From: VAZQ01 sp963739175
GTDB taxonomy: Bacteria; Pseudomonadota; Alphaproteobacteria; Rhizobiales; Xanthobacteraceae
NCBI GenBank assembly: GCA_963739175.1
Contig: CAVTZH010000007.1
Coordinates: 357,447-421,446, forward strand
Length of the DNA: 64,000 nucleotides
Direction of reading: 5' to 3'
The notes beneath the pieces are model-generated. The model searched no databases. It was not told where the DNA came from and saw nothing but the letters and a program-made list of their open reading frames with translations. Positions 1 to 8,479 of this stretch are shown one piece after another. Made by a program: the position numbers and the translations under genes. The number at the start of each line of letters is the position of its first letter. Within the stretch, counting starts at the first letter, position 1.

Positions 1-1377
1 GGCTCGGCGATCCGCATCGACACCCGCGGCCGCGAAGTGATGCGCATCCTGCCGCGCGTCAATGACGACGTGAACGAGGAGTGGATCTCCGACAAGACCC
101 GCCACGTCGTCGACGGCCTGCGCACGCAGCGGCTCGACCGGCCCTACATCCGCGAGGACGGCCGGCTGCGCGCGACGACCTGGCCGGCGGCGTTCGAAGA
201 GATCGCGGCGAAGGTGAAGGGCACGCGCAAGGAGCGGATCGGCGCCATCGTCGGCGACCTCGCCGCCACCGAGGAGATCTTCGCGCTCAAGGATCTGATG
301 ACGCGGCTCGGCGTGACCAATCTCGACTGCCGGCAGGACGGCTCCGCGATCGACCCGGCCTGGGGCCGTGCGAGCTACCTGTTCAACGCGACCATCGCCG
401 GCATCGAGCAGTCCGATGCGCTGCTGATCGTCGGCTCCAACCCGCGCTGGGAAGGGGCGGTGCTCAATGCGCGCATCCGCAAGCGCTGGCGCGCCGGCAG
501 CTATCCGATCGGCCTGATCGGCGAGCGCGCGGACCTCACCTACCAATATGACTACCTCGGCCAAGGCTCTGAAACCCTTGCCGATTTGGCGGCGGGGAAA
601 CATCCGTTTGCGGACGTGCTCAAGGCCGCGCAGCACCCGCTGATCATCCTCGGCGCCGGCGCCCTGGCGCGGCCCGACGGCGCGGCGATCGCGGCGCTGG
701 CGGCCAAGGCCGCGCAGGCCGTCGGCGCAGTCAAGGACGGCTGGAACGGGTTCTCGGTCCTGCAATCCGTCGCGTCGCGCGTCGGCGCGCTCGACCTCGG
801 CTTCGTGCCGCCAAAGGGCGGCATGAATGCCACCAAGATCGCCGGCACCGGCGGCCTCGACGTCGTCTTCCTGCTCGGCGCCGACGAGGTCGAAGTCGAG
901 CCCGGCGCTTTCGTGATCTATCTCGGCACCCATGGCGACAGCGGCGCGCATCGCGCCGACGTCATCCTGCCGGGCGCCGCCTATCCGGAAAAATCCGGCA
1001 TCTACGTCAACACCGAAGGCCGCGTGCAGATGGCGGCGCGCGCGTCATTCCCGCCCGGCGAGGCGCGGGAGGACTGGGCGATCCTGCGCGCGCTGTCGGA
1101 CGTGCTCGGCCACCGGCTGCCCTATGACTCGCTCGCGCAATTGCGCGCGGCGATGTTCAAGGCGCATCCGCATCTTCAGCGCATCGGCCAGATCGCGGCG
1201 GGGGACGCCGGCGACATCGCCAAGCTTGCGAAGCTCGGCGGCACGCCGGACAAGGCGCCGTTCGCGCCGCCGATCGACGACTACTACCTGACCAATCCGA
1301 TCGCGCGGGCGTCGGCCGTCATGGCCGAGTGCTCGGTGATCGCGGAAGGAAGCGCCGCCCGGACGGCGGCGGAATAG
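1..1377 (+). CDS. nuoG: NADH-quinone oxidoreductase subunit G, C-terminal part (5' end outside window)
   Basis: Peripheral-arm subunit of complex I, which carries Fe-S clusters passing electrons from NADH towards quinone. The frame is open from base 1, so about 458 residues of the C-terminal molybdopterin-oxidoreductase-like domain are seen and the N-terminal ferredoxin-like part is missing. The segment PEKSGIYVNTEGRVQ, near residues 325-339 of the visible part, is typical of NuoG. The stop is one base before the nuoH ATG, so the two genes are tightly coupled. The following nuoH to nuoN genes confirm the identity. Confidence 0.93.
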   Translation, partial: GSAIRIDTRGREVMRILPRVNDDVNEEWISDKTRHVVDGLRTQRLDRPYIREDGRLRATTWPAAFEEIAAKVKGTRKERIGAIVGDLAATEEIFALKDLMTRLGVTNLDCRQDGSAIDPAWGRASYLFNATIAGIEQSDALLIVGSNPRWEGAVLNARIRKRWRAGSYPIGLIGERADLTYQYDYLGQGSETLADLAAGKHPFADVLKAAQHPLIILGAGALARPDGAAIAALAAKAAQAVGAVKDGWNGFSVLQSVASRVGALDLGFVPPKGGMNATKIAGTGGLDVVFLLGADEVEVEPGAFVIYLGTHGDSGAHRADVILPGAAYPEKSGIYVNTEGRVQMAARASFPPGEAREDWAILRALSDVLGHRLPYDSLAQLRAAMFKAHPHLQRIGQIAAGDAGDIAKLAKLGGTPDKAPFAPPIDDYYLTNPIARASAVMAECSVIAEGSAARTAAE

Positions 1378-1378
1378 C

Positions 1379-2450
1379 ATGTTCGAATTCTGGCACGCCT
1401 ATGTTTGGCCTTTCATCGAGCCGGTCTGGCCGGTGCTGGTGATGCTGGCCCAAAGCGTTCTGCTGCTCGTCATCCTGCTGATCGCGGTCGCCTACATCAT
1501 CTATGCCGACCGCAAGATCTGGGCGGCGGTGCAGATCCGGCGCGGCCCCAACGTGGTCGGTCCCTGGGGTCTGCTGCAGTCGTTCGCCGACCTGATCAAG
1601 TTCGCGGTCAAGGAGCCGGTGATCCCGTCCGGCGCCAACAAGGGCGTGTTCCTGCTGGCGCCGCTCGTCACCTGCGTGCTCGCGCTCGCGGCCTGGGCGG
1701 TGATCCCGGTCAGCGAAGACTGGGTGATCGCCAACATCAATGTCGGCATCCTCTACATCTTCGCGATCTCCTCGCTCGGCGTGTACGGCATCATCATGGC
1801 CGGCTGGGCGTCGAACTCGAAATATCCGTTCCTGGCGGCGCTGCGCTCGGCGGCGCAGATGGTGTCCTACGAAGTCTCGATCGGCTTCGTGATCATCACG
1901 GTTCTGCTCTGCGTCGGCTCGCTCAATTTGAGCTTCATCGTAGACGCGCAGTCGACCGGCTTCGGTAGCTGGCTAGGCCTGCCGAACTCGCTGCTGGACT
2001 GGTATTGGCTGCCGCTGCTTGCCGATGTTCGTGATCTTCTTCGTCTCGGCGCTGGCCGAGACCAACCGTCCGCCGTTCGACCTGGTCGAAGCGGAGTCGG
2101 AGCTCGTCGCCGGCTTCATGGTCGAATACGGCTCGACCCCGTACCTGATGCTGATGCTCGGCGAGTACACGGCGATTACGACCATGTGCGCCATGGGCAC
2201 GATCATGTTCCTGGGCGGCTGGCTTCCGCCGCTTGCGGTCCCGCCGTTCACATGGGTGCCGGGCGTGATCTGGTTCGTGCTCAAGTGCCTGTTCATGTTC
2301 TTCCTGTTCGCCATGGCGAAGGCGATCGTGCCGCGCTACCGCTACGACCAGCTCATGCGGCTGGGCTGGAAGGTGTTCCTGCCGGTGTCGATGGGGATGG
2401 TGGCGGTCGTCGCCGGCGTGCTGCAATACACGGGATTGGCGCCACGATGA
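1379..2450 (+). CDS. nuoH: NADH-quinone oxidoreductase subunit H (frameshifted in this sequence)
   Basis: Membrane subunit of complex I that forms part of the quinone chamber (ND1 homologue). The first frame runs from MFEFWHAYVWPF through several membrane helices to about 2019. The reading then continues in the next frame with MFVIFFVSALAETNRPPFD, the conserved loop of the family, to a stop at 2448-2450. Removing one t near 2019-2020 joins the halves into a normal product of about 356 residues. Because the gene is essential to the complex and the rest is intact, I read the shift as a sequence error and not as decay. Confidence 0.9.
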
Positions 2451-2462
2451 TGGGGGCTATTC

Positions 2463-2699
2463 ATGGGCTTTACGACGGGAGCCTGGATCGGCATAGCCGC
2501 GGGCGTGGCGTTGGCGGCCTTCGATTATTTCCTGGTTTTGTATGCTGTGCAGCGAGGCCAGCAGCAAGGCACGTCGACGCTCGACGACCGCAAGCTGAGC
2601 AACTTGAAGACGATCTTGGCGCTGGCCTTTGTCATATTCCCGGTGCTTGGCTATGTGGTTGGGAACATGCTCGTCGAGCAGGGACTGCTGCCGCGGTGA
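2463..2699 (+). CDS. small two-helix membrane protein 1 inside nuo operon (unknown function)
   Basis: A 78-residue protein of unknown function. Hydrophobic segments lie at about residues 7-28 and 49-70, joined by a polar loop rich in Gln, Asp and Lys. The second helix ends in a GYVVGNML-type sequence. It starts 12 bases after nuoH on the same strand and is followed 12 bases later by a second protein of similar design. The position suggests co-transcription with complex I and perhaps an accessory or assembly role, which is inference only. I do not recognise a named family. Confidence 0.75.
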   Translation: MGFTTGAWIGIAAGVALAAFDYFLVLYAVQRGQQQGTSTLDDRKLSNLKTILALAFVIFPVLGYVVGNMLVEQGLLPR

Positions 2700-2711
2700 C
2701 GAGGATGAGCG

Positions 2712-2957
2712 ATGCTGGATATCTCGCTTGCGGGACTGATCGGGGCGATCGCCGGAACGGTGGTCGCCGGTGTGAACTATCATTTGTTCATCGGCGTCCT
2801 GGAACGCTCGATGCGCGAGCGCGAGCAGACGCAGACCGCCGAGGAGCGCGACACGATGGACCGCAAGATGTCGCTGGTGCGGCGCATCGTGCTGACCGCC
2901 GATCTGTTCGTGTTCGCGGCGCTCGGATACTGGATCGGCAAGACGCTTTGGGACTAG
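2712..2957 (+). CDS. small two-helix membrane protein 2 inside nuo operon (unknown function)
   Basis: An 81-residue paralogue of the preceding gene. The first helix (about residues 5-27, with LIGAIAGTVVAGVNY) is followed by a strongly charged loop (EREQTQTAEERDTMDRK) and a second helix ending in GYWIGKTL. The charged loop and the shared GY-[VI]G ending relate it to its two neighbours. A weak ribosome site (gaggatgagcg) precedes the ATG. Function unknown. Confidence 0.75.
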   Translation: MLDISLAGLIGAIAGTVVAGVNYHLFIGVLERSMREREQTQTAEERDTMDRKMSLVRRIVLTADLFVFAALGYWIGKTLWD

Positions 2958-2972
2958 GACAGCGGGGCTGCC

Positions 2973-3230
2973 ATGGGTTTTTCGACCGCTGGCGTGATTG
3001 GAGCCGTCATTGCGATGGTTCTCACCGTCCTTTGCTATGTTTCTCCTCGGGCCGCTTTTCGTCAGCGCGTGGCTCAGTTCGATCCTGCCGAGGGCGAAAA
3101 GCAGCGCGAAATGCTGCGCCGTGGCCAGGAGCACTGGAAGGGGTGGTGGGGATCGTCGTGGGCGCAACTGCCGATGTCGATGATCGCCGCGGCGTTCGCG
3201 GGCTACCTGGTCGGACGGCTGTTCGATTGA
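2973..3230 (+). CDS. small two-helix membrane protein 3 inside nuo operon (unknown function)
   Basis: An 85-residue third member of the tandem family. Helix one (about residues 6-24, VIGAVIAMVLTVLCYV) is followed by a long basic and acidic loop with WKGWW, then helix two ending in AGYLVGRLFD. It starts 15 bases after the second copy. A 58-base gap separates it from nuoI. The three proteins share layout and terminal motif but little else, so the triplication is old. Function unknown. Confidence 0.75.
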   Translation: MGFSTAGVIGAVIAMVLTVLCYVSPRAAFRQRVAQFDPAEGEKQREMLRRGQEHWKGWWGSSWAQLPMSMIAAAFAGYLVGRLFD

Positions 3231-3288
3231 GGGTAACGGGCGGGCAAAAAACGGCGATGCGCTGTTCAGACATCGAAGGAGCGCGCCC

Positions 3289-3777
3289 ATGAGACTCGAT
3301 CAGACTGCCCGCGCCATATTCCTGTGGGAGTTCGTCTCGGCGTTCTTCCTCGCCATGCGCTATTTCTTCAAGGCGAAGCCGACGCTCAACTATCCGTTCG
3401 AGAAGGGGCCGATCTCGCCGCGCTTCCGCGGCGAGCATGCGCTGCGCCGCTATCCGAACGGCGAGGAGCGCTGCATCGCCTGCAAGCTCTGCGAGGCGAT
3501 CTGCCCGGCGCAGGCGATCACCATCGAGGCCGGCCCGCGCCGGAACGACGGCACGCGGCGCACCACGCGCTACGACATCGACATGGTGAAGTGCATCTAT
3601 TGCGGGCTGTGCCAGGAGGCCTGCCCGGTCGACGCCATCGTCGAGGGCCCGAATTTCGAATTCGCCACCGAGACGCGCGAGGAGCTCTATTACGACAAGG
3701 AGCGCCTGCTCGCGAACGGCGACCGCTGGGAGCGCGAGATCGCGAAGGCCATCGAACTCGATGCGCCGTACCGGTGA
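3289..3777 (+). CDS. nuoI: NADH-quinone oxidoreductase subunit I
   Basis: Complex I subunit holding two [4Fe-4S] clusters that hand electrons towards the quinone site. The 162-residue product has two ferredoxin motifs, CIACKLCEAICP (Cys62, 65, 68, 72) and CIYCGLCQEACP (Cys102, 105, 108, 112), and an amphipathic N-terminus that contacts the membrane arm. The length is normal for alphaproteobacteria. A good ribosome site (gaaggagc) precedes the ATG. It lies in the nuo operon between the three small membrane proteins and nuoJ. Confidence 0.96.
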   Translation: MRLDQTARAIFLWEFVSAFFLAMRYFFKAKPTLNYPFEKGPISPRFRGEHALRRYPNGEERCIACKLCEAICPAQAITIEAGPRRNDGTRRTTRYDIDMVKCIYCGLCQEACPVDAIVEGPNFEFATETREELYYDKERLLANGDRWEREIAKAIELDAPYR

Positions 3778-3815
3778 TGATGATGACGTTTGGATCGCAC
3801 ATCTCTCCGCAGGTT

Positions 3816-3918
3816 GTAGGGTGGGCAAAGGCGCGGCACAGCCGTGATTGGTGGGCAAAATCGCGCGCGCGCCGTGCCCACCATCGGGCATCGAGGCAGG
3901 CGATTTTGCCCACCCTAC
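3816..3918. repeat. palindromic interspersed repeat between nuoI and nuoJ
   Basis: A 103-base element bounded by a perfect 14-base inverted repeat, gtagggtgggcaaa at 3816-3829 and its complement at 3905-3918. Inside are further copies of the gtgggcaaa/tgcccacc unit. It fills almost all of the only large gap in this part of the nuo operon. It resembles the REP-like elements of Bradyrhizobium-type genomes and may form a long mRNA hairpin. Confidence 0.75.
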
Positions 3919-3943
3919 AGCTCTCACGCGTTGGGTATCGCGC

Positions 3944-4561
3944 ATGATCGTCTACGCGCTGTTCTTCTATCTCTTCGCCAGCGTCTGCATCGCCTCCGCG
4001 GTGATGGTGGTGGCGTCGAAGAATCCCGTGCACTCGGTGCTGTTCCTGATCCTCGCCTTCGTCAACGCGTCCGGCCTGTTCGTGCTGATGGGCGCCGAGT
4101 TCCTCGCGATGATCCTGGTGGTGGTCTATGTCGGCGCGGTCGCGGTGCTGTTCCTGTTCGTGGTGATGATGCTCGACGTCGATTTCGCCGAGCTGCGCCA
4201 GGGCTTCATCCAATATCTGCCGATCGGCGCGCTGGTCGGCATCGTGTTCCTGGCCGAGCTACTCTTCGTCGTCGGCGCCTGGACGATCGCGCCGGCGATC
4301 ACCGAAAGCGTCGCGGCGCCGATCCCGCCGTTCTATTCGGTGACCAACACCGAGGCGCTCGGGCAGGTGCTCTACACCCGCTACGTCTACTTCTTCCAGG
4401 CCGCCGGCGTGATCCTCCTGGTCGCGATGATCGGCGCCATCGTGCTGACGCTGCGGCACAAGCCGAACGTCAAGCGGCAGGACATCTCGCAGCAGGTCAG
4501 GCGCACCCGCGAGGACGCCATCGAGGTCGTGAAGGTGCGGCCGGGGCAGGGGCTGTCATGA
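3944..4561 (+). CDS. nuoJ: NADH-quinone oxidoreductase subunit J
   Basis: Membrane-arm subunit of complex I (ND6 homologue) that takes part in coupling quinone reduction to proton transfer. The 205-residue protein has five hydrophobic segments. The characteristic third-helix stretch VVVYVGAVAVLFLFVVMM spans about residues 59-76. I chose the ATG at 3944 because the longer open frame upstream runs through the interspersed repeat. Its stop overlaps the nuoK start (ATGA). Confidence 0.95.
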   Translation: MIVYALFFYLFASVCIASAVMVVASKNPVHSVLFLILAFVNASGLFVLMGAEFLAMILVVVYVGAVAVLFLFVVMMLDVDFAELRQGFIQYLPIGALVGIVFLAELLFVVGAWTIAPAITESVAAPIPPFYSVTNTEALGQVLYTRYVYFFQAAGVILLVAMIGAIVLTLRHKPNVKRQDISQQVRRTREDAIEVVKVRPGQGLS

Positions 4562-4866
4562 CCATCGGGCTCGGCCACTACCTCACCGTCGCGGCGATCC
4601 TGTTCACCATCGGGATCTTCGGCATCTTCCTCAACCGCAAGAACGTGATCGTCATCATGATGTCGATCGAGCTGATCCTGCTGGCGGTGAACATCAATTT
4701 CGTCGCCTTCTCGACCTTCCTCAACGACCTGGTCGGGCAGGTGTTCGCGCTCCTGGTGCTCACGGTGGCGGCCGCCGAGGCCGCGATCGGGCTCGCCATC
4801 CTCGTCGCTTATTTCCGGAACCGCGGCTCGATCGCGGTCGAGGACATCAACCTCATGAAGGGCTGA
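4558..4866 (+). CDS. nuoK: NADH-quinone oxidoreductase subunit K
   Basis: Small membrane-arm subunit of complex I (ND4L homologue), 102 residues with three helices. The conserved Glu of the second helix lies in MSIELILLAVNINFVAF, and a second conserved Glu lies in VAAAEAAIGLAI. Both are part of the proton path. The start overlaps the nuoJ stop by four bases, consistent with translational coupling. Confidence 0.96.
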   Translation: MTIGLGHYLTVAAILFTIGIFGIFLNRKNVIVIMMSIELILLAVNINFVAFSTFLNDLVGQVFALLVLTVAAAEAAIGLAILVAYFRNRGSIAVEDINLMKG

Positions 4867-4874
4867 TCCCGAAG

Positions 4875-6949
4875 ATGTATCAGGCGATCGTCTTCTTGCC
4901 GCTGGTCGGCGCGATCCTGGCGGGGCTGATCACGCTCGTCGGCGCGCATGCGCGCTATCCCGGCGGCTCGCCCGCGCCTGAGGGGCACGATCAGCGCGGA
5001 CCATCACGCCATGACGACACGCCGCGCACGATCACGCTGCCCATGGTGGCGGACATGACGGCCATCACCCGAGCGAGCCGGCGGCCGCCGGCTCCCGCGC
5101 GGCCGAGCTGATCACGACGTCGTTGCTGTTCATCTCGATGATCCTGTCCTGGATCGGCTTTGTCAGCATCGGCTTCGGACAGGACTTCCACGTCACCCTG
5201 ATCAACTGGTTCTCGGCCGGCGACCTCAAGGTCGACTGGGCGCTGCGGGTCGATACGCTCACCGCGGTGATGCTGGTGGTGGTCACCTCGATCTCCGCCT
5301 TCGTGCACCTCTATTCGATCGGCTACATGGTCGAGGAGCCGTACCGGCCGCGCTTCTTCTGCTACCTGTCGCTGTTCACCTTCGCGATGCTGATGCTGGT
5401 GACCTCCGACAACCTGGTGCAGCTGTTCTTCGGCTGGGAGGGCGTCGGCCTGATGAGCTACCTGCTCATCGGCTACTGGTACCAGAAGCCGGAAGCGAAC
5501 GCGGCCGCGATCAAGGCCTTCATCGTCAACCGCGTCGGCGACTTCGGCTTCGCGCTCGGCATCTTCGCCGTGTTCATGATGACCAAGTCGGTCGACTTCG
5601 GCACCATCTTCGCGCAGGCGCCGTCGCTTGTCGGCAAGACCATCCACTTCCTGTTCTGGGACGTCGACGCGCTGACGCTGATCTGCATCCTGCTGTTCAT
5701 CGGCGCGATGGGCAAGTCGGCGCAGTTCCTGCTGCACACCTGGCTGCCGGACGCGATGGAAGGCCCGACCCCGGTGTCGGCGCTGATCCATGCCGCCACC
5801 ATGGTGACCGCCGGCGTGTTCATGGTGGCGCGACTGTCGCCGCTGTTCGAGCTCGCCCCGACCGCCCAGAACGTGGTGGTGTTCTTCGGCGCCACCACCG
5901 CGCTGTTCGCGGCGACGGTCGGCCTGGTGCAGAACGACATCAAGCGCATCGTCGCCTATTCGACCTGCTCGCAGCTCGGCTACATGTTCGTGGCGATGGG
6001 GGTGGGCGCCTATTCGGTCGGCATGTTCCACCTGTTCACCCATGCCTTCTTCAAGGCGCTCTTATTCTTGGGCTCCGGCTCCGTGATCATGGCCATGCAT
6101 CACGAGCAGGACATCCAGAAGATGGGCGGGCTCAAGGACAAGATCCCGTTCACCTATGCGATGATGGTGATCGGCACGCTGGCGCTGACCGGCTTCCCGC
6201 TCACCGCCGGCTACTTCTCCAAGGACGCGATCATCGAGGCCGCCTTCGCCAGCAAGAACCCGATGGCGCTGTATGCGTTCACGCTCACCGTCGCGGCGGC
6301 CGCGCTCACCTCGTTCTATTCATGGCGGCTGATCCTCGTGACCTTCCACGGCCGCCCGCATGACCGGCACCACTACGACGCCGCGCGTGAGAGCCCGGTC
6401 GTGATCCTGATCCCGCTCGCCTTCCTGGCGGCAGGCTCGATCCTGGCGGGCTATCCGTTCAAGGAGCTGTTCGTCGGCCACGGCGTCGAGGCGTTCTTCC
6501 GCGACTCGCTCAAGTTCGGGCCCAACAACCACATCCTGCACGACCTGCACGCGGTGCCCTACGCCGTCGCGCTGCTGCCGACGGTGATGATGGCGCTCGG
6601 CTTCCTGGTCTCCTGGCACTTCTATATCCGCAAGCCCGCGCTGCCGGTCGAGCTCGCGCGCCAGCACGAGCCGCTCTACAAGTTCCTGCTCAACAAGTGG
6701 TACATCGACGAGCTCTACGAGATCATCTTCGTGCGGCCGACGCTGTGGCTCGGCCGCGTGCTGTGGAAGTACGGCGACGGCCGCATCATCGACGGCCTCG
6801 GGCCGGACGGCGTGGCGGCGCGCGTGCTCGACGTCACCCGCAACGTGGTGCGGCTGCAGACCGGCTACCTCTATCACTACGCGTTCGCGATGCTGATCGG
6901 CGTCGCCGCGCTCATCACCTGGTTCATCGTACGGGTGGGAGCAGGCTGA
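4875..6949 (+). CDS. nuoL: NADH-quinone oxidoreductase subunit L (frameshift in His-rich loop)
   Basis: Antiporter-like proton-pumping subunit of complex I (ND5 homologue). The N-terminal helix MYQAIVFLPLVGAILAGLIT is in one frame. From about 5020 the protein continues in another frame with a Gly/His-rich loop, then AAELITTSLLFISM and the remaining 12 or more helices to 6949. The net shift (two extra bases or one missing) lies between about 4990 and 5020 in low-complexity GC-rich DNA. The rest is intact, including the conserved segments FLLHTWLPDAMEGPTPVSA and FTHAFFKALLFL. The stop overlaps the nuoM start. Confidence 0.9.
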
Positions 6950-8460
6950 TGCTGAGCTGGCCGATCCTCTCCGTCACGACTTTCCTGCCGCTCGCCGGCG
7001 CGCTGTTCATCATGCTGCTGAACGGCGAAGGCGAGTCCGAGAAGCGCAATGCGCGCTGGGTCGCGCTGTGGACGACGCTGATCACCTTCGCGGTCTCGCT
7101 GGTGCTGGTCTGGCGCTTCGACGCCGGATCGGCGGAGTTCCAGTTCGTCGAGCGGCGGCCGTGGCTCGCCGGCGCGATCAACTACCACATGGGCGTCGAC
7201 GGCATCTCGCTGCCGTTCGTGATCCTCACCACCGCGCTGATGCCGCTCTGCATCATCGCGAGCTGGGGCGCGATCCAGACCCGCGTGAAGGAATACATGA
7301 TCGCGTTCCTGGTGCTCGAGACCCTGATGGTCGGCACCTTCTGTGCGCTCGATCTCGTGCTGTTCTACCTGTTCTTCGAGGGCGGCCTGATTCCGATGTT
7401 CCTGATCATCGGCGTCTGGGGCGGGCCGCGCCGGGTCTATGCGAGCTTCAAGTTCTTCCTCTACACGCTGCTCGGCTCGGTGCTGATGCTGCTCGCCATC
7501 ATGGCGATGTACTGGAGCGCCGGCACCACCGACATCCCGACGCTGCTCAGGCACGGCTTCCCCGTAAACCTGCAGACCTGGGCGTGGCTCGCGTTCTTCG
7601 CCTCGTTCGCGGTGAAGATGCCGATGTGGCCGGTGCACACCTGGCTGCCCGACGCGCATGTGGAGGCGCCAACCGCCGGCTCGGTGATCCTTGCCGCCAT
7701 CCTCCTGAAGATGGGCGGCTACGGCTTCCTGCGCTTCTCGCTGCCGATGTTCCCGCTCGCCTCGCAGGACTTCGCGCCGCTGATCTTCACGCTGTCGGTG
7801 ATCGCGATCGTCTACACCTCGCTGGTCGCGCTGGTGCAGGAGGACATGAAGAAGCTGATCGCCTACTCGTCGGTGGCGCATATGGGCTTCGTCACCATGG
7901 GCATCTTCGCCGCGACCGCGCAGGGGATTTCCGGCGGCATCTTCCAGATGGTGTCGCACGGCATCGTCTCGGGCGCGCTGTTCCTCTCGGTCGGCGTGGT
8001 CTACGACCGCCTGCACACCCGCGAGATCTCGGCCTATGGCGGGCTGGTCAACCGCATGCCGCTCTATGCGGCGGCCTTCATGGTGTTCACGCTGGCGAAC
8101 GTGGGCCTGCCGGGGACGTCCGGCTTCGTCGGTGAGTTCCTGACGCTGATCGGCACCTTCCGGGTGAACATCTGGACCGCGACCTTGGCGACGCTCGGCG
8201 TCATCCTGTCCGCCGGCTATGCGCTGTGGCTCTATCGCAAGGTGATCTTCGGGGTGCTCGACAAGCCCAAGCTCGCCGCCATCAAGGATCTCGACTACCG
8301 CGAGATCATCACGCTCGGCCCGCTGGCGGCGCTGACCATCCTGTTCGGCATGTTCCCGAAGCCGATCCTCGACATGTCCGCCGTCTCGGTCGCGCAGCTG
8401 ATCTCGCAATACCAGGCGGCGATCGGCGCCGCCAAAACTGCCGCCATGCTGGTGAAGTGA
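6949..8460 (+). CDS. nuoM: NADH-quinone oxidoreductase subunit M
   Basis: Second antiporter-like proton-pumping subunit of complex I (ND4 homologue), 503 residues with about 14 helices. Conserved features seen are the Glu of the LVLFYLFFEGGLIPMF helix and the PMWPVHTWLPDAHVEAPT motif with its Lys (FAVKMP). The longer open frame that begins inside nuoL is not the real start; the ATG overlapping the nuoL stop gives the family N-terminus LSWPILSVTTFLPL. Confidence 0.96.
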   Translation: MLSWPILSVTTFLPLAGALFIMLLNGEGESEKRNARWVALWTTLITFAVSLVLVWRFDAGSAEFQFVERRPWLAGAINYHMGVDGISLPFVILTTALMPLCIIASWGAIQTRVKEYMIAFLVLETLMVGTFCALDLVLFYLFFEGGLIPMFLIIGVWGGPRRVYASFKFFLYTLLGSVLMLLAIMAMYWSAGTTDIPTLLRHGFPVNLQTWAWLAFFASFAVKMPMWPVHTWLPDAHVEAPTAGSVILAAILLKMGGYGFLRFSLPMFPLASQDFAPLIFTLSVIAIVYTSLVALVQEDMKKLIAYSSVAHMGFVTMGIFAATAQGISGGIFQMVSHGIVSGALFLSVGVVYDRLHTREISAYGGLVNRMPLYAAAFMVFTLANVGLPGTSGFVGEFLTLIGTFRVNIWTATLATLGVILSAGYALWLYRKVIFGVLDKPKLAAIKDLDYREIITLGPLAALTILFGMFPKPILDMSAVSVAQLISQYQAAIGAAKTAAMLVK

Positions 8461-8479
8461 GCGACCCAAGAGAAGCACC

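Noticed and set aside
1379..2450. nuoH, cdsA, dnaE and lpxB as pseudogenes
   Set aside because: Each needs only removal of single bases and is otherwise fully conserved; loss of such genes together would be lethal or incompatible with the intact operons.
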